A stretch of 64,000 nt of DNA from Caccoplasma sp905210875 (GTDB taxonomy: Bacteria; Bacteroidota; Bacteroidia; Bacteroidales; UBA11471), in assembly GCA_963931635.1 (NCBI GenBank), contig OZ007034.1:682001-746000 (forward strand), given 5' to 3'. The translations under genes and the position numbers were made by a program. Shown here piece by piece: positions 42,408 through 51,670 of this stretch (positions are counted from its first letter, which is position 1; each line of letters starts with the position of its first letter). Below the pieces are notes generated by a model. It did not search any database. It saw only the letters and a list, made by a program, of their open reading frames with translations, and was not told where the DNA came from.

Positions 42408-44591
42408 ATGGACCTCAACCGATTTTTACCTACACTACCGTTTACCGACCCGGTATTGATATTCTTTATCGTGCTGACCATTATCCTGTTTGCTCCCCTC
42501 CTGCTCAACAAGCTGCACATTCCCCACATCATCGGCATGATTCTGGCGGGAACGCTCTTCGGCCCCCACGGCCTCAACTTTCTCGACCACGACAGCAGTT
42601 TCAAGATATTCGGCAACGTGGGGCTGCTCTACCTCATGTTTCTGGTGGGACTCGAAATGAACCTCAACGACTTCCGCAAGATAAAAACCCGCGGCATCGT
42701 CTTCGGCATACACACATTTCTCATCCCCATGATACTGGGCACCCTGTCGAGCATCTACCTGCTGCACCTCGACCTCATGACCTCGATATTGCTGGCCAGC
42801 ATGTATGCCTCGCACACATTGGTCGCCTACCCCATCGTGTTGCGTTATGGGGTAGGTCGCAACCCTGCCGTGACCATCACCATCGCGGGAACCATCATCA
42901 CAGTGGTTGGAGCCCTCATCATCCTTGCAGTCATCGTAGGCATGCAGACGGGCACCATCAACGAATGGTTTTGGGTGCGGCTCATTCTCTCCATGACGGC
43001 CTACTGCCTCTTTATCCTCTATGCATTTCCACACATTGCCCGCTGGTTTTTCAAGAAATACAACGACAACGTCTCGCAATACATCTTCGTGCTGGCGCTG
43101 GTGTTCCTGGCCTCGGCACTGGCCAAGCCGGCAGGTCTTGAACCGATTCTCGGAGCCTTTTTCGCCGGAGTCGTTCTCAACCGGTTTATTCCTTCGGTGT
43201 CACCCCTGATGAACCGCATCGAGTTTGTGGGCAACGCCCTTTTCATACCCTACTTTCTCATCGGCGTGGGTATGCTCATCGACCCCTCGGTCATCTTCTC
43301 GGGCTGGGACGCCTTGTTTGTAGCCATTGTCATGTCGGTAATTGCCACTGTGGCCAAATGGCTGGCAGCCTGGATTACCCAGAAGAATTTCGGGCTCACC
43401 AAAATCGACCGGGCCATGATTTTCGGCCTGAGCAACGGGCAGGCGGCCGCGACTTTGGCCGCCGTCCTCATCGGATATGACATCGGCATGTTCGACATCA
43501 ACATTCTCAACGGCACCATCGTCATGATTTTGGTCACCTGCACCATCAGCTCCTTCGCCACCGAACGGGCGGCAAAAAAAATGGCGACCCAGCAACCGGC
43601 CGACGAGAACGACAAGAACCGCGACAATACCGGCCAGGCACGCATTCTCATACCCGTAGCCAACCCTTACACGCTCGAAAACCTCGTCAATCTCGCCATA
43701 CTGGCCAAAGGCCCGCACAAGCAGCAGCCCGTCTATGCCATGCACGTCATCGACGACAACAAAACACCCCTTCACTCCGGCGATGTGGGACAGGTGCTGC
43801 TCGACCGCGCCGCCAAAATCGCCGCCGCCTCGGACATCAAGCTCGTGGGTCTCTCTCGCTATGACGCGAACATCACCAGCGGTATCGTCCACACCATCAA
43901 AGAACAGAACATCACCGAAGTCATACTGGGCCTGCACCACAAGAGCAACATCGTTGACAGCTTCTTCGGCACCAAAATCGAGAACCTGCTCAAAAGCACC
44001 CACAAGATGGTAGCCATCACCAAGTGCATCATTCCGGTCAACATGACAACGCGCATTGTGGTGGCCGTACCCGAGAAAGCCGAATACGAGAGCGGATTCA
44101 CCAAATGGATAGACCGCATCGCCAACATCGGCAAGCAAATCGGCTGCCGGGTCATTTTCCACGCCCATCACGACACCATCATCGCGCTGCGCAACGTTCT
44201 GCACCAGAAACGGTACAACCTCAACTGCGAGTTTGAAGTACTCGACGACTGGGAAGACATACTCACCCTCACGGGCATGGTGCTGCAAGACGACCTGCTC
44301 GTCATTGTCAGCGCACGGCACACGTCGCTCTCATACAACAACGCATTTGACAAGCTGCCCCTGCAACTCTCCCGCTATTTTGCCGGCAACAACTTTATTG
44401 TACTCTTCCCCGAACAGTTCGGCGAAGAGAACGAGCAACTCACCTTCACCTCCGACCCGCTCTCCATCGACGTGCAGCGCAACTACTCCTCCTTTACGAC
44501 GCTGCGCGACTTCTTCGACAAATTCTCCCGGCGGAGGAAACTCTGGAATCACCGCCGGCAGAAAATCAGACAGAGCCGCAGAAACAAATAA
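42408..44591 (+). CDS. CPA2-family cation:proton antiporter with a universal-stress-like tail
   Basis: A 727-residue protein. The first 420 residues are a Na+/H+ or K+/H+ exchanger domain of the KefB/CPA2 type with about 12 helices; GPHGLNFLDHDSSFKIFGN, VGLLYLMFLVGLEMNLNDF and the PILGAFFAGVVLNR segments are typical. The last 270 or so residues are soluble and consist of two universal-stress-protein-like halves (ARILIPVANPYTLENLVNLA and TTRIVVAVPEKAEYESGFT), suggesting nucleotide-dependent gating. There is no TrkA-N domain. The ATG at 42408 gives a normal start; upstream sequence in frame is promoter. Confidence 0.93.
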   Translation: MDLNRFLPTLPFTDPVLIFFIVLTIILFAPLLLNKLHIPHIIGMILAGTLFGPHGLNFLDHDSSFKIFGNVGLLYLMFLVGLEMNLNDFRKIKTRGIVFGIHTFLIPMILGTLSSIYLLHLDLMTSILLASMYASHTLVAYPIVLRYGVGRNPAVTITIAGTIITVVGALIILAVIVGMQTGTINEWFWVRLILSMTAYCLFILYAFPHIARWFFKKYNDNVSQYIFVLALVFLASALAKPAGLEPILGAFFAGVVLNRFIPSVSPLMNRIEFVGNALFIPYFLIGVGMLIDPSVIFSGWDALFVAIVMSVIATVAKWLAAWITQKNFGLTKIDRAMIFGLSNGQAAATLAAVLIGYDIGMFDINILNGTIVMILVTCTISSFATERAAKKMATQQPADENDKNRDNTGQARILIPVANPYTLENLVNLAILAKGPHKQQPVYAMHVIDDNKTPLHSGDVGQVLLDRAAKIAAASDIKLVGLSRYDANITSGIVHTIKEQNITEVILGLHHKSNIVDSFFGTKIENLLKSTHKMVAITKCIIPVNMTTRIVVAVPEKAEYESGFTKWIDRIANIGKQIGCRVIFHAHHDTIIALRNVLHQKRYNLNCEFEVLDDWEDILTLTGMVLQDDLLVIVSARHTSLSYNNAFDKLPLQLSRYFAGNNFIVLFPEQFGEENEQLTFTSDPLSIDVQRNYSSFTTLRDFFDKFSRRRKLWNHRRQKIRQSRRNK

Positions 44592-44738
44592 CGCAGCGTA
44601 GTACCTCCCCACAAAAAGATGGAGGCAAAAACGAAACTGTGAAAAGTTTCCAGCGGGCAATGCGGGAGTATTTACACAGAACAATATCATTTTACCATAA
44701 AAATATTTGCATCACAATATAAATACGCAACCCATCAC

Positions 44739-45530
44739 ATGAATAAAATTGTCAGCAAAGAGCATTTCTCGATCAACGTCGTAAAATTCGACGTAGAAGC
44801 GCCGCTCATTGCCAAAGCCCGCAAAGCCGGACACTTCGTCATTGTCCGCACCGGAGAAAAAGGCGAACGCATACCCCTGACCATCACATCGTCCGACCCC
44901 GAACGGGGCACCATCACTCTCGTTATCCAAGCCGTCGGTAAATCCACCCGCAAATTGTGTGCCCTCGAAGTAGGCGACTACATTACCGATGTCGTGGGTC
45001 CGTTGGGACAAGCCACCCACATCGAAAAAGTGGGGACGGTCGTATGCTGCGGAGGCGGTGTGGGCGTTGCCCCGCTGCTGCCCATCGTCGAAGCCATGAA
45101 AAAAGCCGGTAACCGCGTCATTACCGTACTGGCTGCCCGCACCAAGGAACTCATCATTCTGGAAAAACAAGTACGTCCATACTCCGACGAAGTCATCATC
45201 ATGACCGACGATGGCTCCTACGGCAAGAAAGGTCTCGTAACCGATGGCGTCGAAGAGGTCATCAAACGCGAGAAGGTCGACCTGTGCGTAACGATAGGCC
45301 CCGCCATCATGATGAAATTCGTCGCCCTCCTCACCAAGAAATACAACCTGCCCACCATGGCCTCGCTCAACACCATCATGGTCGACGGCACCGGCATGTG
45401 TGGTGCCTGCCGCGTCACCGTAGGCGGAAAAACAAAATTTGTCTGCGTCGACGGTCCCGAATTCGACGCCCACGAGGTCGACTTCGACGAGATGATCATG
45501 CGCCTCTCTTCGTACAAAGGAATCGAATAA
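44739..45530 (+). CDS. NfnA/SudB-type ferredoxin-NAD(P) reductase subunit
   Basis: A 263-residue flavoprotein of the dihydroorotate dehydrogenase electron-transfer-like family. FAD-binding RxLT-like segment ERIPLTITSSDPERG, NAD-binding CCGGGVGVAPLLPIVEAM, and a C-terminal [2Fe-2S] loop with three cysteines in GMCGACRVTVGG and FVCVDGPEFDAHE. It forms a heterodimer with the next gene product to transfer electrons between NADH, NADPH and ferredoxin (Nfn-like) or to reduce sulfur/polysulfide. The pair is adjacent, 12 bases apart, and shows the standard order A then B. Confidence 0.92.
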   Translation: MNKIVSKEHFSINVVKFDVEAPLIAKARKAGHFVIVRTGEKGERIPLTITSSDPERGTITLVIQAVGKSTRKLCALEVGDYITDVVGPLGQATHIEKVGTVVCCGGGVGVAPLLPIVEAMKKAGNRVITVLAARTKELIILEKQVRPYSDEVIIMTDDGSYGKKGLVTDGVEEVIKREKVDLCVTIGPAIMMKFVALLTKKYNLPTMASLNTIMVDGTGMCGACRVTVGGKTKFVCVDGPEFDAHEVDFDEMIMRLSSYKGIE

Positions 45531-45542
45531 TTGCAAACACCC

Positions 45543-47018
45543 ATGGACAATAAAGAATATCTAAGCGCCGAACGCGCCGCATCATGGCGCGAAGCACTCC
45601 GCAAAGCCAAACCCAACAAAGAGCGCATCGCCATAGCCCGCACCCGGATGAACGAACTGGCTCCGGGCTACCGCATCACCTGCAACGAAGAGGTAAACCA
45701 GGGCCTCACCCGAGAGCAGGCTCTCGTCGAAGCCTCTCGTTGCCTCGACTGTCCCGACCCTCAATGCATCACCGGTTGCCCCGTAGGCATCAACATACCC
45801 AAGTTTATCAAAAACATTGAACGGGGTGAAATACTCGAAGCGGCCAAGACCCTGAAAGAGACCAGCGCTCTACCGGCCGTGTGTGGCCGCGTGTGTCCGC
45901 AAGAGAAACAGTGCGAATCGAAATGCTTCTACCTGCAAAAACTGCACAAGGAACCCGTCGCCATCGGTTATCTCGAACGCTTTGCCGCCGATTACGAACG
46001 TGAAAGCGGGCAAATATCCATCGCCGACATTCCCGTACGCAACGGCATAAAGGTAGCCGTCGTAGGTTCAGGCCCTGCCGGGCTCTCCTTTGCCGGCGAC
46101 ATGATAAAGAAAGGCTACTCCGTTACCGTCTTCGAGGCCCTGCACGAGATAGGCGGCGTACTGAAATACGGCATTCCCGAATTCCGTCTGCCCAATCGCA
46201 TCGTCGACGTTGAGATAGACGGCCTGCGAAAAATGGGCGTCGAATTTATGACCGACTGCATCATCGGCAAGACCCTCTCCTACGACGACCTGCATGAAAT
46301 GGGATTCAAAGGTATCTTCGTCGCCAGTGGTGCCGGTCTGCCCCGCTTCATGAACATTCCCGGAGAGAACCTCATCGGCGTCATGTCGAGCAACGAATAC
46401 CTCACTCGTGTAAACCTCATGCATGCTGCCGAGAGCGATGCCGACACCCCCGTCTTCCACGGTAAGCATGTAGCCATCATCGGAGGTGGCAACACCGCCA
46501 TGGACTCGGTGCGTACCGCCCGTCGCCTGGGTGCCGAACGCGCCATGATTGTCTACCGTCGCAGCGAAGCCGAAATGCCCGCCCGCAGCGAAGAGGCGAA
46601 ACACGCCAAAGAAGAGGGCATAGAGTTTCTCACCCTGCACAACCCCATAGAATACCTGGGCGATGAAAAAGGCCATGTAACCAAAATGCGCCTGCAAAAA
46701 ATGAAGCTCGGCGAGCCCGACGCATCGGGTCGTCGCAGCCCGGTAGCCATTCCCGGAGCCATCGAAGAAGTCGATGTCGACATGGTTGTCGTGAGCATCG
46801 GTGTATCGCCCAATCCGCTTATCCCGCATACGGTGAAAGGGCTCAACATAAGCAAGTGGAGTACCATCGTCGTCAACCAGGAAACGATGCAGAGCGACCT
46901 ACCCGACCTCTATGCCGGAGGCGACATCGTGCGTGGCGGAGCCACCGTTATTCTGGCCATGGGCGACGGCCGCCGAGCTGCCGCAGCCATGGACGCCCAA
47001 CTCTCCCCGACACACTGA
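45543..47018 (+). CDS. gltA: NfnB/SudA-type NADPH-dependent flavoprotein (glutamate synthase small-subunit family)
   Basis: A 491-residue protein starting at ATG 45543 (MDNKEYLSAERAASW); an in-frame TTG just upstream is less likely. The N-terminal [4Fe-4S] domain has CLDCPDPQCITGCPVG and CGRVCPQEKQCESKC. Two Rossmann folds follow, VAVVGSGPAGLSFAGDM and VAIIGGGNTAMDSVRTARR. Database entries often name it glutamate synthase (NADPH) homotetrameric, but with the NfnA-like partner immediately upstream it more likely acts in NADH-dependent ferredoxin:NADP oxidoreduction. The gltA symbol is the customary label only. Confidence 0.9.
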   Translation: MDNKEYLSAERAASWREALRKAKPNKERIAIARTRMNELAPGYRITCNEEVNQGLTREQALVEASRCLDCPDPQCITGCPVGINIPKFIKNIERGEILEAAKTLKETSALPAVCGRVCPQEKQCESKCFYLQKLHKEPVAIGYLERFAADYERESGQISIADIPVRNGIKVAVVGSGPAGLSFAGDMIKKGYSVTVFEALHEIGGVLKYGIPEFRLPNRIVDVEIDGLRKMGVEFMTDCIIGKTLSYDDLHEMGFKGIFVASGAGLPRFMNIPGENLIGVMSSNEYLTRVNLMHAAESDADTPVFHGKHVAIIGGGNTAMDSVRTARRLGAERAMIVYRRSEAEMPARSEEAKHAKEEGIEFLTLHNPIEYLGDEKGHVTKMRLQKMKLGEPDASGRRSPVAIPGAIEEVDVDMVVVSIGVSPNPLIPHTVKGLNISKWSTIVVNQETMQSDLPDLYAGGDIVRGGATVILAMGDGRRAAAAMDAQLSPTH

Positions 47019-47176
47019 AAACAGCCGCACTTCCCTCCGAACAAATAGCTGCCGGGACGCGTGAACAATAAGTCTCACATCCCGGCAGTAGACATTCATC
47101 ATCGCAGATTTCTCAGCCTCAACCGTAGAAAGCATGGGAGAGGGAACTATCGGCCCAACAAATCAACAAAAAAATT

Positions 47177-47212
47177 GCCCCCTCACTTGTAAGTAAATCC
47201 AAGAGAGGGGGC
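47177..47212. terminator. terminator between the NfnB gene and the fimbria-like locus
   Basis: The arms GCCCCCTC (47177-47184) and GAGGGGGC (47205-47212) form an 8-bp GC stem between convergent genes, with an A-rich left flank and T/A-rich right flank. It can act on both strands. Confidence 0.7.
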
Positions 47213-47258
47213 ATCATTATTTCAAAATTTAAAAGAGAGGAAAAAGTCTCTTCGCATC

Positions 47259-48086
47259 TCATGGCAGGAATCCCGTCGAGACATTGGTCCGATAATTAAT
47301 ACGCAAAGGCACATCTTCGAAACGTTGAGCAGGAGCCATCTCTACCCCGTCACGCAAGAGAGTAACTGAGAATTGAGCCACTCCGTCCTGTTCCGGTGCC
47401 ATCCAGATGTAATCAACCGTCAACTCCCCGGCATCGGCACTCTCCACCGCCGCTGTATAAGTCACCGGCTCAGAATCGCCCGGCACACCGGTCAACAGAT
47501 TATAACTAGTGGGTATGGCTGTAAACTCCACCCGGGCATGGGTAGGCTTCAAAGCATCAGATGTCGACGCACCAATATCATCGGCCATCACGCACAACTG
47601 CGCAAATGGACGGGTGAGAGTAAGGTTCTGTGAGAAACTCTCGGTCACGGTATAAGAGAGTCGGGCACAGAAAGCATCGAAGCCATCGTCGTTGCCTGTA
47701 TAAGATTTTTTGGCTGTAATCGCCGAAAGGTCGCCCGTATCGTAATAACCGTCATCGAGCCCGTCGGCACAATCGGCCCACAGCACAAAGTCATAGGTCT
47801 GCATAGGCACCAACATGAGGTTGGGGAAAGAGACCTGACCAGCCACAACGGCTTGTACCTGCCTCTCTCCATAACGCACCCCGTTGCGATAAACCTCCAA
47901 GATGCAGCGATTGATGCGTCCTCCCGTCCCGTAATCGGAAACCGAACGCAACAGACTCTCCTGAGGGACTACGGCCGACAGGGAGACCGAGACTTCATTA
48001 GTCACAGCCTCGTCGCTCTGCCCACAGGAAAAGAGACCGAACAGCCACACCGCGGCACATATCATCAACGACACTCTCTTTACCAT
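47259..48086 (-). CDS. DUF6562-type fimbrillin-like lipoprotein
   Basis: A 275-residue lipoprotein (lipobox LFSC, cysteine about 21). The mature part has a two-domain fimbrillin-like layout: INRCILEVYRNGVRYGERQV, YDFVLWADCADGLDD, YTGNDDGFDAFCARL, LTRPFAQLCVMAD, and the end LRINYRTNVSTGFLP. The strand pattern and the NYRTNVSG-like end recall Mfa/Fim-type fimbrial subunits of Bacteroidales, which assemble by donor-strand exchange after lipoprotein processing. It is clearly a paralog of the N-terminal 270 residues of the neighbouring 780-residue protein. It is last in the locus. Confidence 0.85.
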   Translation of the reverse strand: MVKRVSLMICAAVWLFGLFSCGQSDEAVTNEVSVSLSAVVPQESLLRSVSDYGTGGRINRCILEVYRNGVRYGERQVQAVVAGQVSFPNLMLVPMQTYDFVLWADCADGLDDGYYDTGDLSAITAKKSYTGNDDGFDAFCARLSYTVTESFSQNLTLTRPFAQLCVMADDIGASTSDALKPTHARVEFTAIPTSYNLLTGVPGDSEPVTYTAAVESADAGELTVDYIWMAPEQDGVAQFSVTLLRDGVEMAPAQRFEDVPLRINYRTNVSTGFLP

Positions 48087-48119
48087 ACGTTTATCATACT
48101 AATAATCAAACGAAGTCTC

Positions 48120-48146
48120 TTCGTGGGAGGAAATACCTCCCACGAA
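48120..48146 (-). other. perfect 11-bp hairpin between two fimbrillin-like genes
   Basis: The arms TTCGTGGGAGG (48120-48130) and its inverse complement (48136-48146), loop AAATA, lie 10 bases after the stop of the 780-residue gene and before the 275-residue gene. No T-run follows on the minus strand. It may be an mRNA stabiliser or partial terminator that sets the ratio of the two subunits. Confidence 0.5.
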
Positions 48147-48155
48147 GGTCATGCT

Positions 48156-50498
48156 TTATTCCTTAACAATGGAATAGGGATAGGTGGAATCTCCTGTATC
48201 GGCATATTTATACCCTTCTTCGGCCGGCCATATCGTACCGTCGTCGTTCTTGGGTTGCGAACTGTATCTCCCGCCCTTCAAGATAAAACCGCCCAACGGA
48301 GCACCAGCCTGGTCGTCGTCCGAGGCATAGGCACAAGGCGTACGGTCGGAATAGAAATCTCCGCTAATTACCTCGATGACTCCCAGCGAGGCCGCATAGA
48401 GTGCATAGAAAGCATCTTGGCGACCAGACTCGGAATTACGGGCCGAGACGGTAACATTCTCTACCGTAATTTTCGAATTCTCAATAGAAGCTATGGCCCC
48501 CTGCACGCCCTCAATCACGGCATCTTTTATCGTCATCGTAGCTCCCTCTTGCGCTCTGACGCAGTAGGCCCAGGAGCCGTATTTATTCGACGATGTCGAT
48601 GAGATGGAGCCACCATTGATATGGATTTCGCCAGCACCGGCCACGGCAAAGAACGAAGCGTCAACGTCGACATTGTTCAACGTCATGACAGCATCGGGGC
48701 TGTTGTTCCAAAAGGCCGTTCCACCATTATTGACAGATGTTGTGTAAGTGCCACCTTCAACTGTAAGGGTTCCGTAGTTCTCAACCACCCGACGTTGCAT
48801 ATTGGCCACACCGCTTCCTTTGATGGTAAGTACACTGTTATTGACAATCTGCACCGCTTCGTTGCTCGAAGACAATCGGCCATTGAGAGTAATGGTCGTA
48901 GGGTGATTGATTTCCAGCCCGGCATTCAGAGCAGAGATGTCGATGTCGGCCGCCTCATCGATAACGAGAGCACCGCCCTCGGCGGCAAGAGTCTGAATGG
49001 CAGCCTGCAAACCGCTCATGTCGCTTACATTGACACTCTTCACGACCTGATAGGTTCCGAAAGGTGCAGGTGAGTCGCTGATTTTTACCGAAGAATAGCC
49101 TTCGGCCAAAAAGTTATCGCTCACGCCAGCCGGTTCGGTATTGGTGTTTGCAGGATCGCAGTTTTCAAAAGTACCGCCCGTAATGGTAATGGTATTGGGA
49201 TTGTTATCCTGCAAGTTCACGACAAAATAGACACCGTTGTAGGGTTGTGCCACCTTGAAGTAACCACCGTTTATCTCGATGTTGGCATTGTCTTTGGCCT
49301 GAATACAGCTACCATTTCCCAGGTAGCTGCCACCGTTGATTACGACATTGGCATCGCCGGTAGCCCAGATGGCATAATAGCCCTCACCGGTAGCCTTGAT
49401 TTCGCCATCGCCGTTGATAATCAGTGTACCACCATCGACATGAATGGCATCTTTCATATAAAGTTTGCAATCGATGGTATGGCCGTTGAGGTCGATTTCA
49501 AGCGTTTTGCCTTCGGGAACAACCAGGGCAGGCATGGTACCGGAGAAGACCAGGTCGCTGTTCAGCGTCACACTACCACCGTTGGTAGCTGCTTCGATGA
49601 GATATTCATAGGCGTAATCCATCTCTTCAAATCCGGGATCGATGGTTACCACAAGTTCTCCCGACTTGGTGAGCAGATTACCCGACACATTGGTACGATA
49701 ATTACGACGCACGGGAATGTTGTTGAAATTGTCGTTGGTATTGATTGTCGTACCGTTGTTCAGGAAAGTCATCGTAAAGTCATGAAGGTCGGCCTCATCG
49801 TCCGATGCCAGGATATAATCGACTGTCAGTTCGCCGGCTTCAATATCCTCAACGGCAGCCGTATAGCTCAGCGGCTGTGGGTCTCCGGCCTCACCGGTGA
49901 GCACATTGAAACTTGTGGGCACCGACGCCAAATCCACCTTCACGTGCGTAGGTTTCAAATCGTCATGCCCGTCTGCAATCTCGGCAGCGTCGTTGGTCTT
50001 CACGTTCAACTGTCCGAAAGGACGGGTAAGGGTGATGTTCTGCGAGAATGCCCCATCGACCTCATAGGTAACATGAGCAAAGAAAGCGTCATAGCCATCA
50101 TCGTTTCCGGTGTAGGCATCCTTTACAGTAACAGCAGTGAGGTCGGTTGTGTTGTAATATTTGTCGTCCAGACCATCGGCACAGTCGGCCCACAACACAA
50201 AGTCATAGCTTTGCGAGGCAACCAGCCGCAGACCCGAGAAAACAACCTCTCCGCCGTTCACGGGCTGTACCAGACGTTCGCCATACAACACACCGTTGCG
50301 ATAGATTTCCAAGATACAGCGATTGACACTTGCTCCTGTTCCATAATCAGAAGCCGAACGTTGTTGTATTCCCTGAGGAATCGTCACTGTCAATGATGCT
50401 GGCATTCCAGTATCAACGCCCAAAAGGTCTTCCTTACAAGAAGAAATACCTAAAACAAGCAGGCATGACAGAAAAAACCAAATAAATATTCTTCTCAT
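48156..50498 (-). CDS. DUF6562 fimbrillin-like lipoprotein with a right-handed beta-helix tail
   Basis: A 780-residue lipoprotein (lipobox LGISSC, cysteine about 21). Residues about 25-285 match the neighbouring 275-residue protein closely: NRCILEIYRNGVLYGERLVQ, YDFVLWADCADGLDDKYYN and RNYRTNVSGNLLTKSG, where the fimbrillin-like module ends. From about residue 290 to the end there are many pectate-lyase-like beta-helix turns with repeated hydrophobic ladders, such as LVINGDGEIKATG-type, NVVINGGSYLGNGSCIQ, IEINGGYFKV and TITITGGTF, and again from residue 525. No catalytic motif is obvious, so the helix probably binds a ligand or cell surface. It could be a tip adhesin; this is inference. Confidence 0.85.
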   Translation of the reverse strand: MRRIFIWFFLSCLLVLGISSCKEDLLGVDTGMPASLTVTIPQGIQQRSASDYGTGASVNRCILEIYRNGVLYGERLVQPVNGGEVVFSGLRLVASQSYDFVLWADCADGLDDKYYNTTDLTAVTVKDAYTGNDDGYDAFFAHVTYEVDGAFSQNITLTRPFGQLNVKTNDAAEIADGHDDLKPTHVKVDLASVPTSFNVLTGEAGDPQPLSYTAAVEDIEAGELTVDYILASDDEADLHDFTMTFLNNGTTINTNDNFNNIPVRRNYRTNVSGNLLTKSGELVVTIDPGFEEMDYAYEYLIEAATNGGSVTLNSDLVFSGTMPALVVPEGKTLEIDLNGHTIDCKLYMKDAIHVDGGTLIINGDGEIKATGEGYYAIWATGDANVVINGGSYLGNGSCIQAKDNANIEINGGYFKVAQPYNGVYFVVNLQDNNPNTITITGGTFENCDPANTNTEPAGVSDNFLAEGYSSVKISDSPAPFGTYQVVKSVNVSDMSGLQAAIQTLAAEGGALVIDEAADIDISALNAGLEINHPTTITLNGRLSSSNEAVQIVNNSVLTIKGSGVANMQRRVVENYGTLTVEGGTYTTSVNNGGTAFWNNSPDAVMTLNNVDVDASFFAVAGAGEIHINGGSISSTSSNKYGSWAYCVRAQEGATMTIKDAVIEGVQGAIASIENSKITVENVTVSARNSESGRQDAFYALYAASLGVIEVISGDFYSDRTPCAYASDDDQAGAPLGGFILKGGRYSSQPKNDDGTIWPAEEGYKYADTGDSTYPYSIVKE

Positions 50499-50620
50499 AG
50501 CAATAAAATTTAGTTATAGTGATGATATTCGTATTAAAAGTGATGAATCAGTTCCACCTCGACTCCCAGAGCTTTTTGCGGCCTGCAAAAAAACGAGAAC
50601 GGGAAAAAATTCTGTCTGCC
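50499..50620 (-). other. gap between two fimbrillin-like genes
   Basis: This 122-base gap is A-rich and has a weak T-tract hairpin (TTTTTGC/GCAAAAA at about 50574-50592) that may act as a terminator or slow site. I see no -7 box and no gene. Confidence 0.4.
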
Positions 50621-51664
50621 TCAGTCGGGAATGACCACATTAATTTCGCCATCGAAGCCCGGGTCAATACCGATACCCGACGAGAACGAACGGGTAAGGA
50701 AATCTCCACGTATTGTCGTCAACTTTCCACGAACTACGGGAACTCTGACTCCTTCAACTTCGTTAAGCAAGACACCGTTCCGGTCTTTAACCTGAAGATT
50801 AACCGTTACCGCCGACTCGGTACCATTGACAAAAACATGGTCGCCCGCCAGACGCATCTCGGTATCGCTCAACGGCCTGGCCGTGCAATCGAACGAGACT
50901 CCCAGCGCCGCGTCATTTGGCTTCCCGGCATAGGCATTATAACCCGACGGAAAATATCCGGCATAGAGCACAGATACTTGTATTTGGGACAAGTCAACTT
51001 CGCCCGTATAGGGTACTCCTGCTCTGGAGAAATGTCTCATTTCAGACGAAGAAGCAGTTTTTTCAATCAACTTGTCATAATCGGTGGCAATAAATTCGAT
51101 GCGGGCCGCCGGTGTTTCAAGTCTCATCTCACAAGCCATATCGGCCTGCCAAATATTGTAATAGCGGGTCAGGTCGAGTTCTTCCCTGCCGGTATAGGCC
51201 TCTTTGCGTTCTTCGTCGCCCACATACTCCGAAGTATCGGGAATGTGAATCGCCGACAGACTGGCCGCTTTGTAATACTTGTCGGCCACAGAACCGTCGT
51301 CGACATAATCCAGCCAAGACACGACATAATATCGACCGGCATGGAGTTCCAATGGCATCGTTACGACAGGATTACCGTCGGGCGACGGATCGCAACCGAC
51401 GATACGGCGCTCGACCAATTCACCTCCTATATTGTCTTTAAACACCTCCACAATGCAACGCATATCAAGACTGTCTCCCGACGGAGCATCCGACATCGAT
51501 TTCACCGCTCTGTAAGGTTCTATTGTCGTATCGGCCAGCAGTGTTAACGACACCCGTATGAGCGTCGGGTCTATCCCGCCGTTCTCCGGAGTCTCCAAGA
51601 CAGAGCATATGCAACCCGTCAGCATCAAGAGACAAAAGACCATATATCCGAACACTCTTTTCAT
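50621..51664 (-). CDS. fimbrillin-like lipoprotein with an IDPGF C-terminal end
   Basis: A 347-residue lipoprotein (lipobox LMLTGC, cysteine about 18). It shares the fimbrillin-type layout: MRCIVEVFKDNIGGELVERR, YYVVSWLDYVDDGSVADKYYK, and a C-terminal GDFLTRSFSSGIGIDPGFD that echoes the TIDPGFE of the 780-residue protein. Sequence identity to the other two is lower, so it is a more distant paralog, perhaps the anchor or a regulator in the same assembly. It begins 6 bases after DUF3575, which suggests coupling. Confidence 0.82.
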   Translation of the reverse strand: MKRVFGYMVFCLLMLTGCICSVLETPENGGIDPTLIRVSLTLLADTTIEPYRAVKSMSDAPSGDSLDMRCIVEVFKDNIGGELVERRIVGCDPSPDGNPVVTMPLELHAGRYYVVSWLDYVDDGSVADKYYKAASLSAIHIPDTSEYVGDEERKEAYTGREELDLTRYYNIWQADMACEMRLETPAARIEFIATDYDKLIEKTASSSEMRHFSRAGVPYTGEVDLSQIQVSVLYAGYFPSGYNAYAGKPNDAALGVSFDCTARPLSDTEMRLAGDHVFVNGTESAVTVNLQVKDRNGVLLNEVEGVRVPVVRGKLTTIRGDFLTRSFSSGIGIDPGFDGEINVVIPD

Positions 51665-51670
51665 ATCGCA

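Noticed and set aside
43200..44321. 373-codon minus-strand frame
   Set aside because: It is antisense to the CPA2 antiporter and has no membrane segments or motif.
49245..51547. Long plus-strand frames under the fimbria-like locus
   Set aside because: They are antisense to lipoprotein genes with clear signal peptides and paralogous domains.
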